Below, piece by piece: positions 9,127-17,770 of a stretch of DNA of 64,000 bases; the first letter of the stretch is position 1, and every line of letters begins with the position of its first letter. The stretch is from contig NZ_CAKKNA010000001.1 of NCBI RefSeq assembly GCF_918741275.1, positions 186,001-250,000 of the forward strand. Reading direction: 5' to 3'. The notes beneath the pieces are model-generated. The model worked only from the letters and a program-made list of their open reading frames with translations. It was not told where the DNA came from and searched no databases. The translations under genes were made by a program, and so were the position numbers. The DNA comes from Bacillus sp. CECT 9360. Lineage in GTDB: Bacteria; Bacillota; Bacilli; Bacillales; DSM-1321.

Positions 9127-10257
9127 ATGAAGATCGTCATAGCCCCGGATTCTTTTAAAGAAAGCTTGACGTCCATGGAAGTGTGCCATGCTGTCGAGAA
9201 TGGCTTCCGAAAAATTTTTCCTTCTTCTGACTATGTGAAGATCCCGATTGGTGACGGTGGTGAGGGTACCGTCCAATCCCTTGTTGATGGAACGGACGGC
9301 AGACTAGTGAGCTTGTCTGTTACAGGGCCGCTTGGAAATAAAGTAGATGGCTTCTATGGAATTTCAGGAGACGGTCAAACGGCCTTCATTGAAATGGCGG
9401 CCGCCTCAGGTCTTCATTTGGTGCCAAAGGAGCAAAGAAATCCGCTGCTTACAACGACGAGGGGGACAGGAGAGTTAATTTTTGATGCTTTAAATCGCGA
9501 TGTTAAGCAAATTATTTTAGGGCTCGGCGGATCAGCTACAAACGATGGCGGTGTTGGTATGGCAGCCGCTTTAGGAGTGAAGTTTTTCAATAAGGCGGAC
9601 GAAGAAATCCCGCCACAAGCTGATCATCTAAATGATTTATACCGTATAGATATTTCTAAATTGGATGTACGCTTAAAAGACATAAAAGTTGAAGCCGCCT
9701 GTGACGTCACGAATCCGCTTGTAGGTGAAAAGGGAGCTTCTGCCGTTTTTGGTCCCCAAAAAGGGGCAACGGAAAAAATGATAAAAATGCTAGACAAAAA
9801 TCTACACAACTATGCCGAAGTAGTAGAGAACTGCTTACACGTGTCCATAAAAGATCTACCTGGCGCTGGAGCAGCAGGCGGTTTAGGAGCGGGAGTGCTA
9901 GCTTTTCTAAACGGAGAATTGAAAAAGGGAATTGATATTGTATTAGATTTTACGAATTTTGAACAGCTGGTAAACGATGCGGATCTGGTCATAACAGGAG
10001 AAGGTCAGATTGATTCGCAAACGATTTATGGCAAAGCTCCTATTGGGGTAGCTAAAAGAGCAAAAAAATATGATATTCCGGTTATCGCGATTGCGGGATC
10101 TATCGGTTCCAATTATGAAGCGGTGTATGATCATGGAATTGATGCTGTTTTCAGCATTGTGAATGAGATTACAACGTTGGAGGCTGCACTTGAAAATGGA
10201 AAGTTGAATATGGAAAAAACAGCAGAAAACGTGGCAAGGCTGCTTCGCATTAAATGA
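9127..10257 (+). CDS. glxK: Glycerate 2-kinase (GlxK/GarK family)
   Basis: Phosphorylates D-glycerate with ATP to phosphoglycerate in the cytoplasm. About 376 residues, the normal family length. The start MKIVIAPDSFKESLTS and the motifs IPIGDGGEGT, GLGGSATNDGGVG and LVITGEGQIDSQT are diagnostic of the family. An upstream in-frame ATG exists at 9121, but GGAGG (9116-9120) touches it and is well spaced for the ATG at 9127, which also gives the canonical N-terminus. The next gene encodes a hydroxypyruvate/glyoxylate reductase, so the pair can convert hydroxypyruvate or tartronate-derived intermediates to glycolysis. Confidence 0.9.
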   Translation: MKIVIAPDSFKESLTSMEVCHAVENGFRKIFPSSDYVKIPIGDGGEGTVQSLVDGTDGRLVSLSVTGPLGNKVDGFYGISGDGQTAFIEMAAASGLHLVPKEQRNPLLTTTRGTGELIFDALNRDVKQIILGLGGSATNDGGVGMAAALGVKFFNKADEEIPPQADHLNDLYRIDISKLDVRLKDIKVEAACDVTNPLVGEKGASAVFGPQKGATEKMIKMLDKNLHNYAEVVENCLHVSIKDLPGAGAAGGLGAGVLAFLNGELKKGIDIVLDFTNFEQLVNDADLVITGEGQIDSQTIYGKAPIGVAKRAKKYDIPVIAIAGSIGSNYEAVYDHGIDAVFSIVNEITTLEAALENGKLNMEKTAENVARLLRIK

Positions 10258-10467
10258 AGTAATCAACTTGATTATTTGAAATTGTCCAACATAAGATGCC
10301 TAAAATAAATGGGTACTGAAGATATCAGCGATTATTATTTTTTTAGCGCTGTTATTTAAATTTAAGAGATATTACAAAAATCTAGCAGTCCAAAATATGT
10401 TCTTGAGCGAAAAGGGTTGTGAAGTCTTAAGAAATTCAACGTCTTTCATAAAAAGTGGAGGAAGCAA

Positions 10468-11448
10468 ATGAAACCAAAAGTTTATATTACAAGAAAAATT
10501 CCTGAACAGTTCGTAAAGCAAATCACTGAGATCTGTGACGTCCGAATGTGGCAAGAAGAAGAAACGCCCGTACCGTATGAAATCTTGGAAGAAGAAATAA
10601 AGGATATGGATGGTTTGCTCTGCCTGATAACCGAAACGATTGATGATTCTTTGATTAAGAAAGCCAAAAATCTTAAGATTATCGCTAATATGGCTGTAGG
10701 CTACAATAATATAGATGTAAAAAGCGCGACAGATCATGGCATCATGGTCACGAATACTCCAGGTGTATTAACCGAGACGACAGCTGATCTGACCTTCGCC
10801 CTCTTAATGGCAACCGCCCGCCGCCTGGTAGAGGCTTCCGATTATTTAAGAAAAGGGGAATGGAAAACTTGGTCGCCCATGCAGCTGACCGGCCAAGACA
10901 TTTATGGAGCCACTTTAGGCATTATCGGATTAGGCAGGATTGGAGAGGCATTGGTAAAAAGGGCTAAGGGCTTTGATATGGACGTTCTTTACTTTAACCG
11001 AAGCAGAAAATATGAACAAGAGAATGAATTAGGCATAATATATAGCTCGCTTGAAAACCTGTTAAAAGTCTCCGATTTTGTATGTATTATGGTTCCGTAT
11101 AGTCCGGAGACTCAAAATTTAATTGACGCTGAACAGCTTTCTTTGATGAAGGAGACGGCTGTGCTGATTAATACGGCAAGGGGCGGGATTGTTAATGAAA
11201 TTGCATTATATGAAGCCTTAAAAAACAAGAAAATTTGGGGAGCGGGTTTAGATGTCTTTGAAAATGAGCCTGTCTCTTTAGATCATCCTCTTCTGACCTT
11301 GCCGAATGTCGTTACTCTTCCGCATATCGGGAGCGCTAGTATAGCAACAAGATTGAAAATGGCGGACCTTGCCGTAACGAATTTAATTGCTGGTTTGCAG
11401 AATAGGAAGTCTAAAAACCTGGTAAATGATATAGGGGTTAAGAACTAG
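10468..11448 (+). CDS. Hydroxypyruvate/glyoxylate reductase (D-2-hydroxyacid dehydrogenase)
   Basis: An NAD(P)-dependent D-2-hydroxyacid dehydrogenase, 326 residues. Visible are the substrate-domain pattern MAVGYNNIDV, the nucleotide-binding GLGRIG near residue 152, and the catalytic Arg (INTARGG), Glu (DVFENEP) and His (LPHIGSA). GNNID-like and EPV signatures fit the GhrB/glycerate dehydrogenase subgroup. It follows glycerate kinase after 210 bp, so the two may be co-transcribed: glyoxylate/hydroxypyruvate to glycolate/D-glycerate, then phosphorylation. ATG follows GGAGG. Confidence 0.85.
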   Translation: MKPKVYITRKIPEQFVKQITEICDVRMWQEEETPVPYEILEEEIKDMDGLLCLITETIDDSLIKKAKNLKIIANMAVGYNNIDVKSATDHGIMVTNTPGVLTETTADLTFALLMATARRLVEASDYLRKGEWKTWSPMQLTGQDIYGATLGIIGLGRIGEALVKRAKGFDMDVLYFNRSRKYEQENELGIIYSSLENLLKVSDFVCIMVPYSPETQNLIDAEQLSLMKETAVLINTARGGIVNEIALYEALKNKKIWGAGLDVFENEPVSLDHPLLTLPNVVTLPHIGSASIATRLKMADLAVTNLIAGLQNRKSKNLVNDIGVKN

Positions 11449-11481
11449 ATATACTATTTCTTTTAATAAATGTATTTAAAC

Positions 11482-11513
11482 AACCGCTGAGCACTATTGT
11501 AGCGGTTTTTTGT
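11482..11513 (+). terminator. Terminator after the reductase gene
   Basis: AACCGCT (11482-11488) pairs with AGCGGTT (11501-11507) followed by TTTTGTTT. Confidence 0.75.
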
Positions 11514-11647
11514 TTACAGCTTTAGAATCTATCAACTCCTTTAATTATTAGAAAAATTGAGATATCTCTCATATATTTGGAAGTTATGCTAACATATTTA
11601 TATGGATATGTTACTATCCAATTCAGTCGTAAAGAGGGGGAATCAAA

Positions 11648-12676
11648 GTGCCTGAACTTCAAGTTGATAAAAATATAAAGGAAACAGCAGTTCGAATCGG
11701 TTTTTCAGGTGTGGTTGCTGTAAAAGTCAAAAATGAAATAATCTTCAATTCAGCTTATGGCTATTCCAACAGAGCAGAAGAAATATGGAATACAACTTAT
11801 ACTCGTTTCGGCATTGCGTCGGGTTGTAAGCTGTTCACAGCCATAGCCATTTGCCAATTGGTTGAAAAAGGAACGATTTCTTTTGAGACTAAAATTAAGG
11901 ACTGTCTAGAGATTGATTTTCCTCATTTTGATGAAGATATAACGGTACATCATCTATTGACACATACTTCTGGAATTGCAGACTATTTTGATGAAGACGT
12001 AATGGATGATTTTGAAGAACTATGGAAGGAAAGACCGATGTATTTATTAAAGAATCCATCTGATTTTCTGCCAATGATTCAAGATAACAAGATGAAATTC
12101 TCACCCGGGAAAAAATTCCATTATAATAATGCAGGGTTCATTTTATTAGGGTTAATCATCGAACAGGCAACGGGCGAAAGTTTTACTGCTTATGTTGAAC
12201 ATAATATTTTCAGACCTTGCAATATGAAGGAGTCCGGTTATTTTTCATCGGATAACCTTCCAAAGAATACGGCTTATGGCTATATCGAGAATGAACATGA
12301 AGGAACGTGGCGAACGAATGTTTATAGCATTCCGATTAAAGGCGGAGCGGATGGCGGGGCATACATAACAGCATCAGATATGCTGAAACTATGGGAAGGG
12401 TTACTTTCCAATAAGTTATTAAATTTTGAGTATACACAAATACTTTTGAAACCTCATATTTGTGTAAAAGATGAGCAGTTCTATGGGTACGGCATATGGG
12501 TCAAGAAACGAAACAATGATATTTTCAAGTACCATGTGATGGGATATGATCCAGGTGTTAGTTTTAATTCATCTTTCTACCCTGGTTCTGAAAGTGTTCT
12601 CGTAGTAACGTCAAATAAAGGGGAAGGCCCTTTCGAAATGATGAGTGCGATAGAAAACAGTCTGATCACAGATTAA
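11648..12676 (+). CDS. Serine hydrolase, beta-lactamase (class C-like) fold
   Basis: 342 residues, no signal peptide, so probably cytoplasmic. The SxxK motif of penicillin-binding-like hydrolases is present as S58-G-C-K61, and the Tyr motif as YNN in KFHYNNAGFILLG. The HHLLTHTSGI stretch is typical of the Beta-lactamase (PF00144) family. Without a signal sequence it is more likely an esterase or peptidase-like enzyme than a resistance beta-lactamase; substrate unknown. GTG start 4 nt after a run AGAGGGGGAA. A tandem array of 20-nt units follows its stop. Confidence 0.8.
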   Translation: MPELQVDKNIKETAVRIGFSGVVAVKVKNEIIFNSAYGYSNRAEEIWNTTYTRFGIASGCKLFTAIAICQLVEKGTISFETKIKDCLEIDFPHFDEDITVHHLLTHTSGIADYFDEDVMDDFEELWKERPMYLLKNPSDFLPMIQDNKMKFSPGKKFHYNNAGFILLGLIIEQATGESFTAYVEHNIFRPCNMKESGYFSSDNLPKNTAYGYIENEHEGTWRTNVYSIPIKGGADGGAYITASDMLKLWEGLLSNKLLNFEYTQILLKPHICVKDEQFYGYGIWVKKRNNDIFKYHVMGYDPGVSFNSSFYPGSESVLVVTSNKGEGPFEMMSAIENSLITD

Positions 12677-12690
12677 TTATATTTGGACTT

Positions 12691-12866
12691 GAGATTTATA
12701 ACTGGATTATGAGATATATGATCGAGTTTTGATATTTGCTCGAAATCTGAGATATATGATCGAAATCTAAAATATATGACCGATACTGGATATATCACCA
12801 AAAGTCGAGAAATATCAACGAAATCGGTGATATATCATCGGAATCTCAGATATATCACCGAGATCT
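12691..12866. repeat. Tandem array A, eight or nine degenerate ~20-nt units
   Basis: From 12711 eight units of 18-20 nt follow one another with no spacer; a ninth degenerate unit may start at 12691. The consensus is close to GATATATCACCGAAATCT with variable ends; examples start at 12711, 12749, 12807 and 12847. It lies between the serine hydrolase gene and its terminator-like hairpin. Function unknown. Confidence 0.8.
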
Positions 12867-12911
12867 AAGCTGACAAATGAATTCTACCAGAAACGATGCT
12901 GTCTTAATCCA

Positions 12912-12941
12912 GCCGCTGATGATTCAGCGGTTGTTTTCTTT
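12912..12941 (+). terminator. Terminator overlapping the 3' end of the DUF2512 gene
   Basis: CCGCTGA and TCAGCGG form a 7-bp stem around TGAT, followed on the plus strand by TTGTTTTCTTT. It probably ends plus-strand transcripts from the serine hydrolase gene. Confidence 0.65.
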
Positions 12942-13373
12942 ATCCCGCACGTCCTGATCTTCAGCAAATTCTGTCCCATAAGCCAGTTTACGGTTAAGGC
13001 TGCCTTGCTTTCTTTCGTTCGCTGTAATTTCCGGTGAACTGCTGAGCAAATAACGATGCACAAGAACTTCCACAGCCGTAATCAAGGTTGCTGATATAAT
13101 GCTTCCCCAGGCAATTTGCAAATAGTTATCGAGAAGGATAGCGCCGAAGATCCACACGCTCACATAAATTAAAAGAAAATCAATTGCAGTCGCTGCTCTC
13201 TGTCCGAAATGAGGCAATACGATCCGGTCTCCAACCATATAAGAAACAATGGTGGCAAAAAGACTAAAGGAAAGAATATCTACAATTGTCGCATCAAAGA
13301 ATAGATCCAATCCAATCGCGAAAGCAATTACACAGGTAATAAATTTTATAAACAATACGGTTACATATTTCAA
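12924..13373 (-). CDS. DUF2512/YndM-like membrane protein
   Basis: 149 residues with four predicted membrane helices (about residues 4-22, 28-46, 60-80, 85-105) and a hydrophilic C-terminal tail of about 40 residues rich in Glu, Asp, Lys and Arg. The pattern LFIKFITCVIAFAIGLDLFF followed by VGDRIVLPHFG matches the DUF2512 (YndM) family of Bacillus. Function not known. The stop codon lies within the hairpin at 12912-12931. Monocistronic and divergent from the large kinase gene. Confidence 0.8.
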   Translation of the reverse strand: MKYVTVLFIKFITCVIAFAIGLDLFFDATIVDILSFSLFATIVSYMVGDRIVLPHFGQRAATAIDFLLIYVSVWIFGAILLDNYLQIAWGSIISATLITAVEVLVHRYLLSSSPEITANERKQGSLNRKLAYGTEFAEDQDVRDKENNR

Positions 13374-13558
13374 GATCAGAACCTCCGTTTTTCTATGTAG
13401 TTTGTATCAAAACATTGATTTATAAACTTTAATTGCCCAAATATCTTGATAAAGAAATATGAAACTTTTCTAAAGTATTAGCAGTCCCATTATTTTTTCT
13501 ACCATTATTTCTCGCTTTAAAAATTTTTATAAATGTTTATAAAAGGAAATGGAGCAAT

Positions 13559-13570
13559 TTTGTCGAAATT
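13559..13570 (+). promoter_or_regulatory. Spo0A-type box, possible sigma-H promoter, before the kinase gene
   Basis: TTTGTCGAAATT contains the exact Spo0A core TGTCGAA (13561-13567), 30 bp before the kinase start. AGGAAAT at 13544-13550 and CGAAATT at 13564-13570 also resemble sigma-H -35 and -10 elements. The two readings overlap. Confidence 0.5.
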
Positions 13571-13596
13571 CTTAAAGACAATATAATAAGGGGCTA

Positions 13597-16500
13597 ATGC
13601 GTATGCGATCCATAAATATTATTGATGAAATGGACCTGTTATTGTTAGAGCATATCCCTGCAGTAACAGCTGTTATAAATGAATTCGGTGAAATTATCTA
13701 CCTAAATAAAAAGGCTGTTGACTTCTTTGCTATAAAAAATATGGATTATCAAGGGTTTCCTTTTGTAAATGAAGCGGACGAGGAATATTTGCTCGCAACC
13801 ATTCGAACTGAAAAAGAGACAGAAAGTAACTCAAAAGGAATTCAAATCAAAGTAAACGGCGAAATGAAATGGGTAACTTTTCAACATTCTTCTCTTAAAC
13901 TAAAGCAACATGACAATTGCCATATACTTACTTTCTTTGACATTACGGCTTATAAAAAAACTGATTCGTTCTTGAACATAAAGAAAAAAATAACAAAAAT
14001 GATTTTAAAGGGTGCGTCATTGCCCTACGTTTTAAACAAGCTGTCGCTCTTCGTTGAAGAACTGCTGCATAAGGAGTTCCATACCGGGGTTTTATTCCTG
14101 GATGAGTCGAAAGAGCATTTGCATGTTGCCGCTTCTCCGACACTCCCGCAGGCATTTATTAATCGTATTAATGGAATTAAGGTGTCACCCACTCTCGGTT
14201 CATGCGGACCCGCGATTATTAAGAAAAAGATGTTTGTTTGTTCAGACGTTGCAACCGATCCAAATTGGGAAGAGTTTAAGGATGTAGCACTTGAACTTGG
14301 TATCCGCTCCTCCTGGTCTTTTCCAATCATATTGGATAATGAGGTGATTGGGGCATTTACCATGTATCATTCTAAATCATATTCTCCAACAGAGTTTGAG
14401 GAGAAAGTGTTAGAAATGTGCTCCTATTTAATTGGACTTGCGGTGGAAAGGGATAAAGGCAGAAAGGCTATCGAATCCTTTGCTGAACAATCGCTGCTGA
14501 CCCTGGCTAATTCGATACAGGATATTGTAATTTTCAAGGATCGAAAAGGAAATTGGGTTGAAACAAACGATTCACTCAAAGAAATTTTGAAGGTCGATAA
14601 AAATTGTCATGCCGGTAAAAACGATGAAGAAATCATGAATGTTTTTCCTGAAAATGAGTCATTTTTCCATGAAATTAAAACATTAACCGAGAACACGCTT
14701 GAATATAATCAACCGTGCCAAAAAGAGGTTACGATTAGGGATCATGGAAGTATGCGAATTTATGACATTAAGACAGCCATATTACAAGATACAAAAGGTG
14801 TTTTGCTTATCGGCAGGGACGTTACCGAAAAGGCAAGAATCAACGATGAGTTAATGATTACTAAAATGGAGCTGGAAAACACATTAAAACTCCAAAAAGC
14901 AATCATTTGCAAGTTCGTAAAAAGTGGAAACACGTTTAAAATTACAATGGCAAAAGGAGACGGGTTGCGTAGCATTGACTTGGATGAAAGCAAAATACTG
15001 GGCAGCACGCTTGAAGAGTTTTATCCTCCGGAACAGCTTGCACGAAAAATGGAGTATCTTGAAAGGGCATGGAGCGGTGAAGAAGTTTTATACGAGGATC
15101 AATTATTTGGCAATTATTTTCTTTCATCCCTTAAACCAATTTACAAGAATATGAAGACTAAAGAAATCATCATGACAGCGATGGATATCACCGGCTTCAA
15201 AGCCATGGAACAAAAGCTTAAAGAGAGTGAAAGGCGCTACCATTCGCTTGTGAAAAACAGTCCGGATGCGATTTACTATCAAAATACGGACGGTGTAATA
15301 GTAGAAGCCAACAAGGCCGTAGAAAATATAACCGGTTACAAAGTAAAGGAAATCATGAACCGGCCCTATCAGGATATTATCGATGCGGATTATTACGACC
15401 ATACCACTTTTTATTTCAGACAAGTGCTTGATGGAGTTCCACAGCGCTATGAATCCTCTCTTATAACTAAAACCGGTGAGAAATCTTACGTTTCCGTGAC
15501 ATCGATTCCTGTTTTTGAAAACAAAAATGTAGTCGGTGTATTTGGTATGGCAAAGGATATCACTCACGAAAAAAAGATCGTCGAAGAACTGAGAAATACG
15601 AAAGAACAATTAGAATCATTCATCGAGAACACATCTGATTCGATTATTATTATGGATTTAAACGGGATTATCCTAAGCGTAAACAAGGCATTTGAAAGAA
15701 TGTTGGGATGGAGTAAATCAGAAGTCAAAGGCAAAGATATTGTAATCATTCAGCGCGAACGAAAGCATGAATTTTATAAGTATGTTAAGGATATGAAAGA
15801 AGGAATCAGTATAAGTGATTTCGAAACTATACGGTACCATAAAGACGGACATGCCCTTGACATAAGTTTGACAGTTGGTGCGATTCGAGACAAGAAGGGT
15901 AATCTTATTGCTGTCTCCTCAATAATCAGGGACATTACTGACCGAAAGAAAACGGAAGATTTATTGCGGACAGCTGAACAACTCGCAGTGATCGGCCAGC
16001 TTGCTGCGGGGGTTGCACACGAAATCCGGAATCCATTGACATCTCTCAACGGGTTTCTCCAGCTTATCAGTGAAATGATCGATAAAAAAGAGTACATTCA
16101 CGTCATGCGAGACGAATTGAAACGAATTGAATTCATTACGAGTGAATTCCTATCCCTTGCGAAGCCACATGTAAAGGTATTTCGGAAAAAAGACATCTCA
16201 CAAATCGTGGATGGAGTCGTTAAAATCGCAGAGATACAAGGGGTGTTAAAAAATGTCGTCATCTTTGCCGAACTTGATGCGAACTTACCTCTCATTGAAT
16301 GCGACGAAAACCAGCTTAAACAAGTATTCCTGAATATCTTAAAAAATGCGATTGAATCGATGGATGATGGTGGAGAGATATCCATTACTGCAAGAGAAAT
16401 AAATGGGTTTGTTCATATTGATTTCACAGATACCGGCTGCGGGATTCCTAAGGAAAGAATCAAGCGTATAGGAGAACCCTTTTACAGTACCAAGGAAAAA

Positions 16501-16623
16501 GGAACGGGACTCGGACTAATGATCAGCAAAAAAATCATCAACGAACATAAGGGGCAATTATTGATAGATAGCAGGGAAGGTGCAGGGACAACAATTTCTA
16601 TTCTGTTGCCGATCATTTCATAG
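13597..16623 (+). CDS. Multi-PAS/GAF sensor histidine kinase, sporulation-kinase type
   Basis: A 1008-residue soluble kinase without membrane segments. The order I see is PAS (about 10-115), GAF (about 130-285, ending in the LGIRSSWSFPI pattern), PAS (300-410), degenerate PAS (425-530), PAS (540-655), PAS (665-780), HisKA with phospho-acceptor His808 in GVAHEIRNPLTSLNGFLQL, then HATPase_c with N box (NILKNAIESMDDGG), G1 (DTGCGIP) and G2 (GTGLGLMISKK). The H box most resembles the KinA/KinB/KinE sporulation kinases. No response regulator gene adjoins it, as expected for kinases that feed the Spo0F phosphorelay. The Spo0A-like box at 13559 supports a sporulation link. Signal unknown. Confidence 0.85.
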   Translation: MRMRSINIIDEMDLLLLEHIPAVTAVINEFGEIIYLNKKAVDFFAIKNMDYQGFPFVNEADEEYLLATIRTEKETESNSKGIQIKVNGEMKWVTFQHSSLKLKQHDNCHILTFFDITAYKKTDSFLNIKKKITKMILKGASLPYVLNKLSLFVEELLHKEFHTGVLFLDESKEHLHVAASPTLPQAFINRINGIKVSPTLGSCGPAIIKKKMFVCSDVATDPNWEEFKDVALELGIRSSWSFPIILDNEVIGAFTMYHSKSYSPTEFEEKVLEMCSYLIGLAVERDKGRKAIESFAEQSLLTLANSIQDIVIFKDRKGNWVETNDSLKEILKVDKNCHAGKNDEEIMNVFPENESFFHEIKTLTENTLEYNQPCQKEVTIRDHGSMRIYDIKTAILQDTKGVLLIGRDVTEKARINDELMITKMELENTLKLQKAIICKFVKSGNTFKITMAKGDGLRSIDLDESKILGSTLEEFYPPEQLARKMEYLERAWSGEEVLYEDQLFGNYFLSSLKPIYKNMKTKEIIMTAMDITGFKAMEQKLKESERRYHSLVKNSPDAIYYQNTDGVIVEANKAVENITGYKVKEIMNRPYQDIIDADYYDHTTFYFRQVLDGVPQRYESSLITKTGEKSYVSVTSIPVFENKNVVGVFGMAKDITHEKKIVEELRNTKEQLESFIENTSDSIIIMDLNGIILSVNKAFERMLGWSKSEVKGKDIVIIQRERKHEFYKYVKDMKEGISISDFETIRYHKDGHALDISLTVGAIRDKKGNLIAVSSIIRDITDRKKTEDLLRTAEQLAVIGQLAAGVAHEIRNPLTSLNGFLQLISEMIDKKEYIHVMRDELKRIEFITSEFLSLAKPHVKVFRKKDISQIVDGVVKIAEIQGVLKNVVIFAELDANLPLIECDENQLKQVFLNILKNAIESMDDGGEISITAREINGFVHIDFTDTGCGIPKERIKRIGEPFYSTKEKGTGLGLMISKKIINEHKGQLLIDSREGAGTTISILLPIIS

Positions 16624-16628
16624 TCGAA

Positions 16629-16670
16629 GTATAAAGTCGATTCTTTTAGGATCGGCTTTATACATTTATT
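16629..16670 (+). terminator. Terminator after the kinase gene
   Basis: GTATAAAGTCGAT (16629-16641) pairs with ATCGGCTTTATAC (16651-16663) with one G-T; the trailing sequence is T-rich but broken by A. Confidence 0.6.
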
Positions 16671-16726
16671 AGATATATTATTACAAGTTTTATGTTAAAT
16701 ATGTCACAAAGTATTTACATTTATTC

Positions 16727-16745
16727 AATAATTAAGATAATTATT
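16727..16745. promoter_or_regulatory. Perfect palindrome overlapping the azoR promoter
   Basis: AATAATTA-AGA-TAATTATT ends 4 bp before a TATAAT hexamer (16750-16755), where the -35 region should be. This is the arrangement of a MarR-type repressor operator. Confidence 0.45.
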
Positions 16746-16799
16746 CATATATAATAAAAGTGTGAGATATTCCAGTATTTTCTGAAAGGATGAGAACAA

Positions 16800-17423
16800 A
16801 TGGCAAAAGTATTATATGTCAAAGCAAATCCAAAGGCAGATGAATATTCTTTTTCTTCAAGATTGGCGAATGCCTTCTTAGAGGAATATCAAAAACACCA
16901 TCCAGAAGATGAAATTGAAAAGTTGGATCTTTATAAAGCGGCAATCCCGTTCCTCGATGTGGATGTCTTCAGTGCGTGGGGTAAATTTGCTTCCCATGAT
17001 GAACTTTCAGAGATAGAGAAAGAGAAAGCTGAGCATATGGACAAGTTGACAACTCAATTTTTGGAAGCTGACAGAGTCATATTTTCAGCACCATTTTGGA
17101 ATCTTAGCTATCCTCCCATGCTGAAGGCTTATATAGATACGATTTGCATTGCAGGTAAAACCTTCGAATACACTGAAAAAGGGCCGGTCGGACTCGTACC
17201 GGACAAGCCGGTACTTTTAATAGAAGCTAGGGGCGGTATTTATTCGAAAGGCCCTGGCGCAGAAATGGAATATTCCCAAAGGTACTTGAAGACGATCATG
17301 AACTTCATGGGAATACAGAACTTCACACCATTCATTATTGAAGGGTTGCATCTTGATCCGAGCAAGGCTGAAGATATTTATCAGGAAGCTGAGCAAAGAG
17401 TGAAAAAATTAGCGCTCAATTAA
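16800..17423 (+). CDS. azoR: FMN-dependent NADH-azoreductase/quinone reductase
   Basis: A cytoplasmic flavodoxin-fold enzyme of 207 residues that reduces azo compounds and quinones with NADH. The N-terminal strand KVLYVKANPKADEYSFSSRL binds FMN phosphate, and FSAPFWNLSYPPMLKAYID and LLIEARGGIYS are the family patterns. ATG follows AAAGGATGAG. In B. subtilis such genes are repressed by MarR/DUF24 thiol sensors (YodB, MhqR); the palindrome overlapping the promoter here fits such control, but that is inference. Monocistronic, with a terminator at 17577. Confidence 0.9.
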   Translation: MAKVLYVKANPKADEYSFSSRLANAFLEEYQKHHPEDEIEKLDLYKAAIPFLDVDVFSAWGKFASHDELSEIEKEKAEHMDKLTTQFLEADRVIFSAPFWNLSYPPMLKAYIDTICIAGKTFEYTEKGPVGLVPDKPVLLIEARGGIYSKGPGAEMEYSQRYLKTIMNFMGIQNFTPFIIEGLHLDPSKAEDIYQEAEQRVKKLALN

Positions 17424-17576
17424 AGTGTGGGATAGAAGAATTCTTTAAGTTGAATCAAATAATAATATTATGTTAACTAATAAGTGAAGAATCATTTAAA
17501 ACTCACTATTCAGCCCAACTGCCAACTTAAATGGAAGTAGAAATTAATGATAGTATCCCAGTAAAATCTAAACACC

Positions 17577-17617
17577 AAAACCGATTTTCCTTTTGAAAAG
17601 GGAAATCGGTTTTTTAT
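17577..17617 (+). terminator. Terminator after azoR
   Basis: AACCGATTTTCC (17579-17590) pairs with GGGAAATCGGTT (17600-17611), followed by TTTTT. It stands about 150 bp after the stop codon; the stretch between shows no gene. Confidence 0.8.
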
Positions 17618-17770
17618 TAATTTAGCTGGATTTTAGGGGTGGATCCGTATTTGGAGCGGATTTATCAAGTCGTGTCATTTGACTAATAAACAGGGAAGGG
17701 TGTAATAATGTGTATATCCCTTTTCTAAGTCGTGAATTACAGGGAACCACAAATAGAAAGGAAGTTATCA

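Noticed and set aside
13582-13587. TATAAT as sigma-A -10 for the kinase gene
   Set aside because: Would start transcription only a few bases before the ATG and remove the ribosome binding site.
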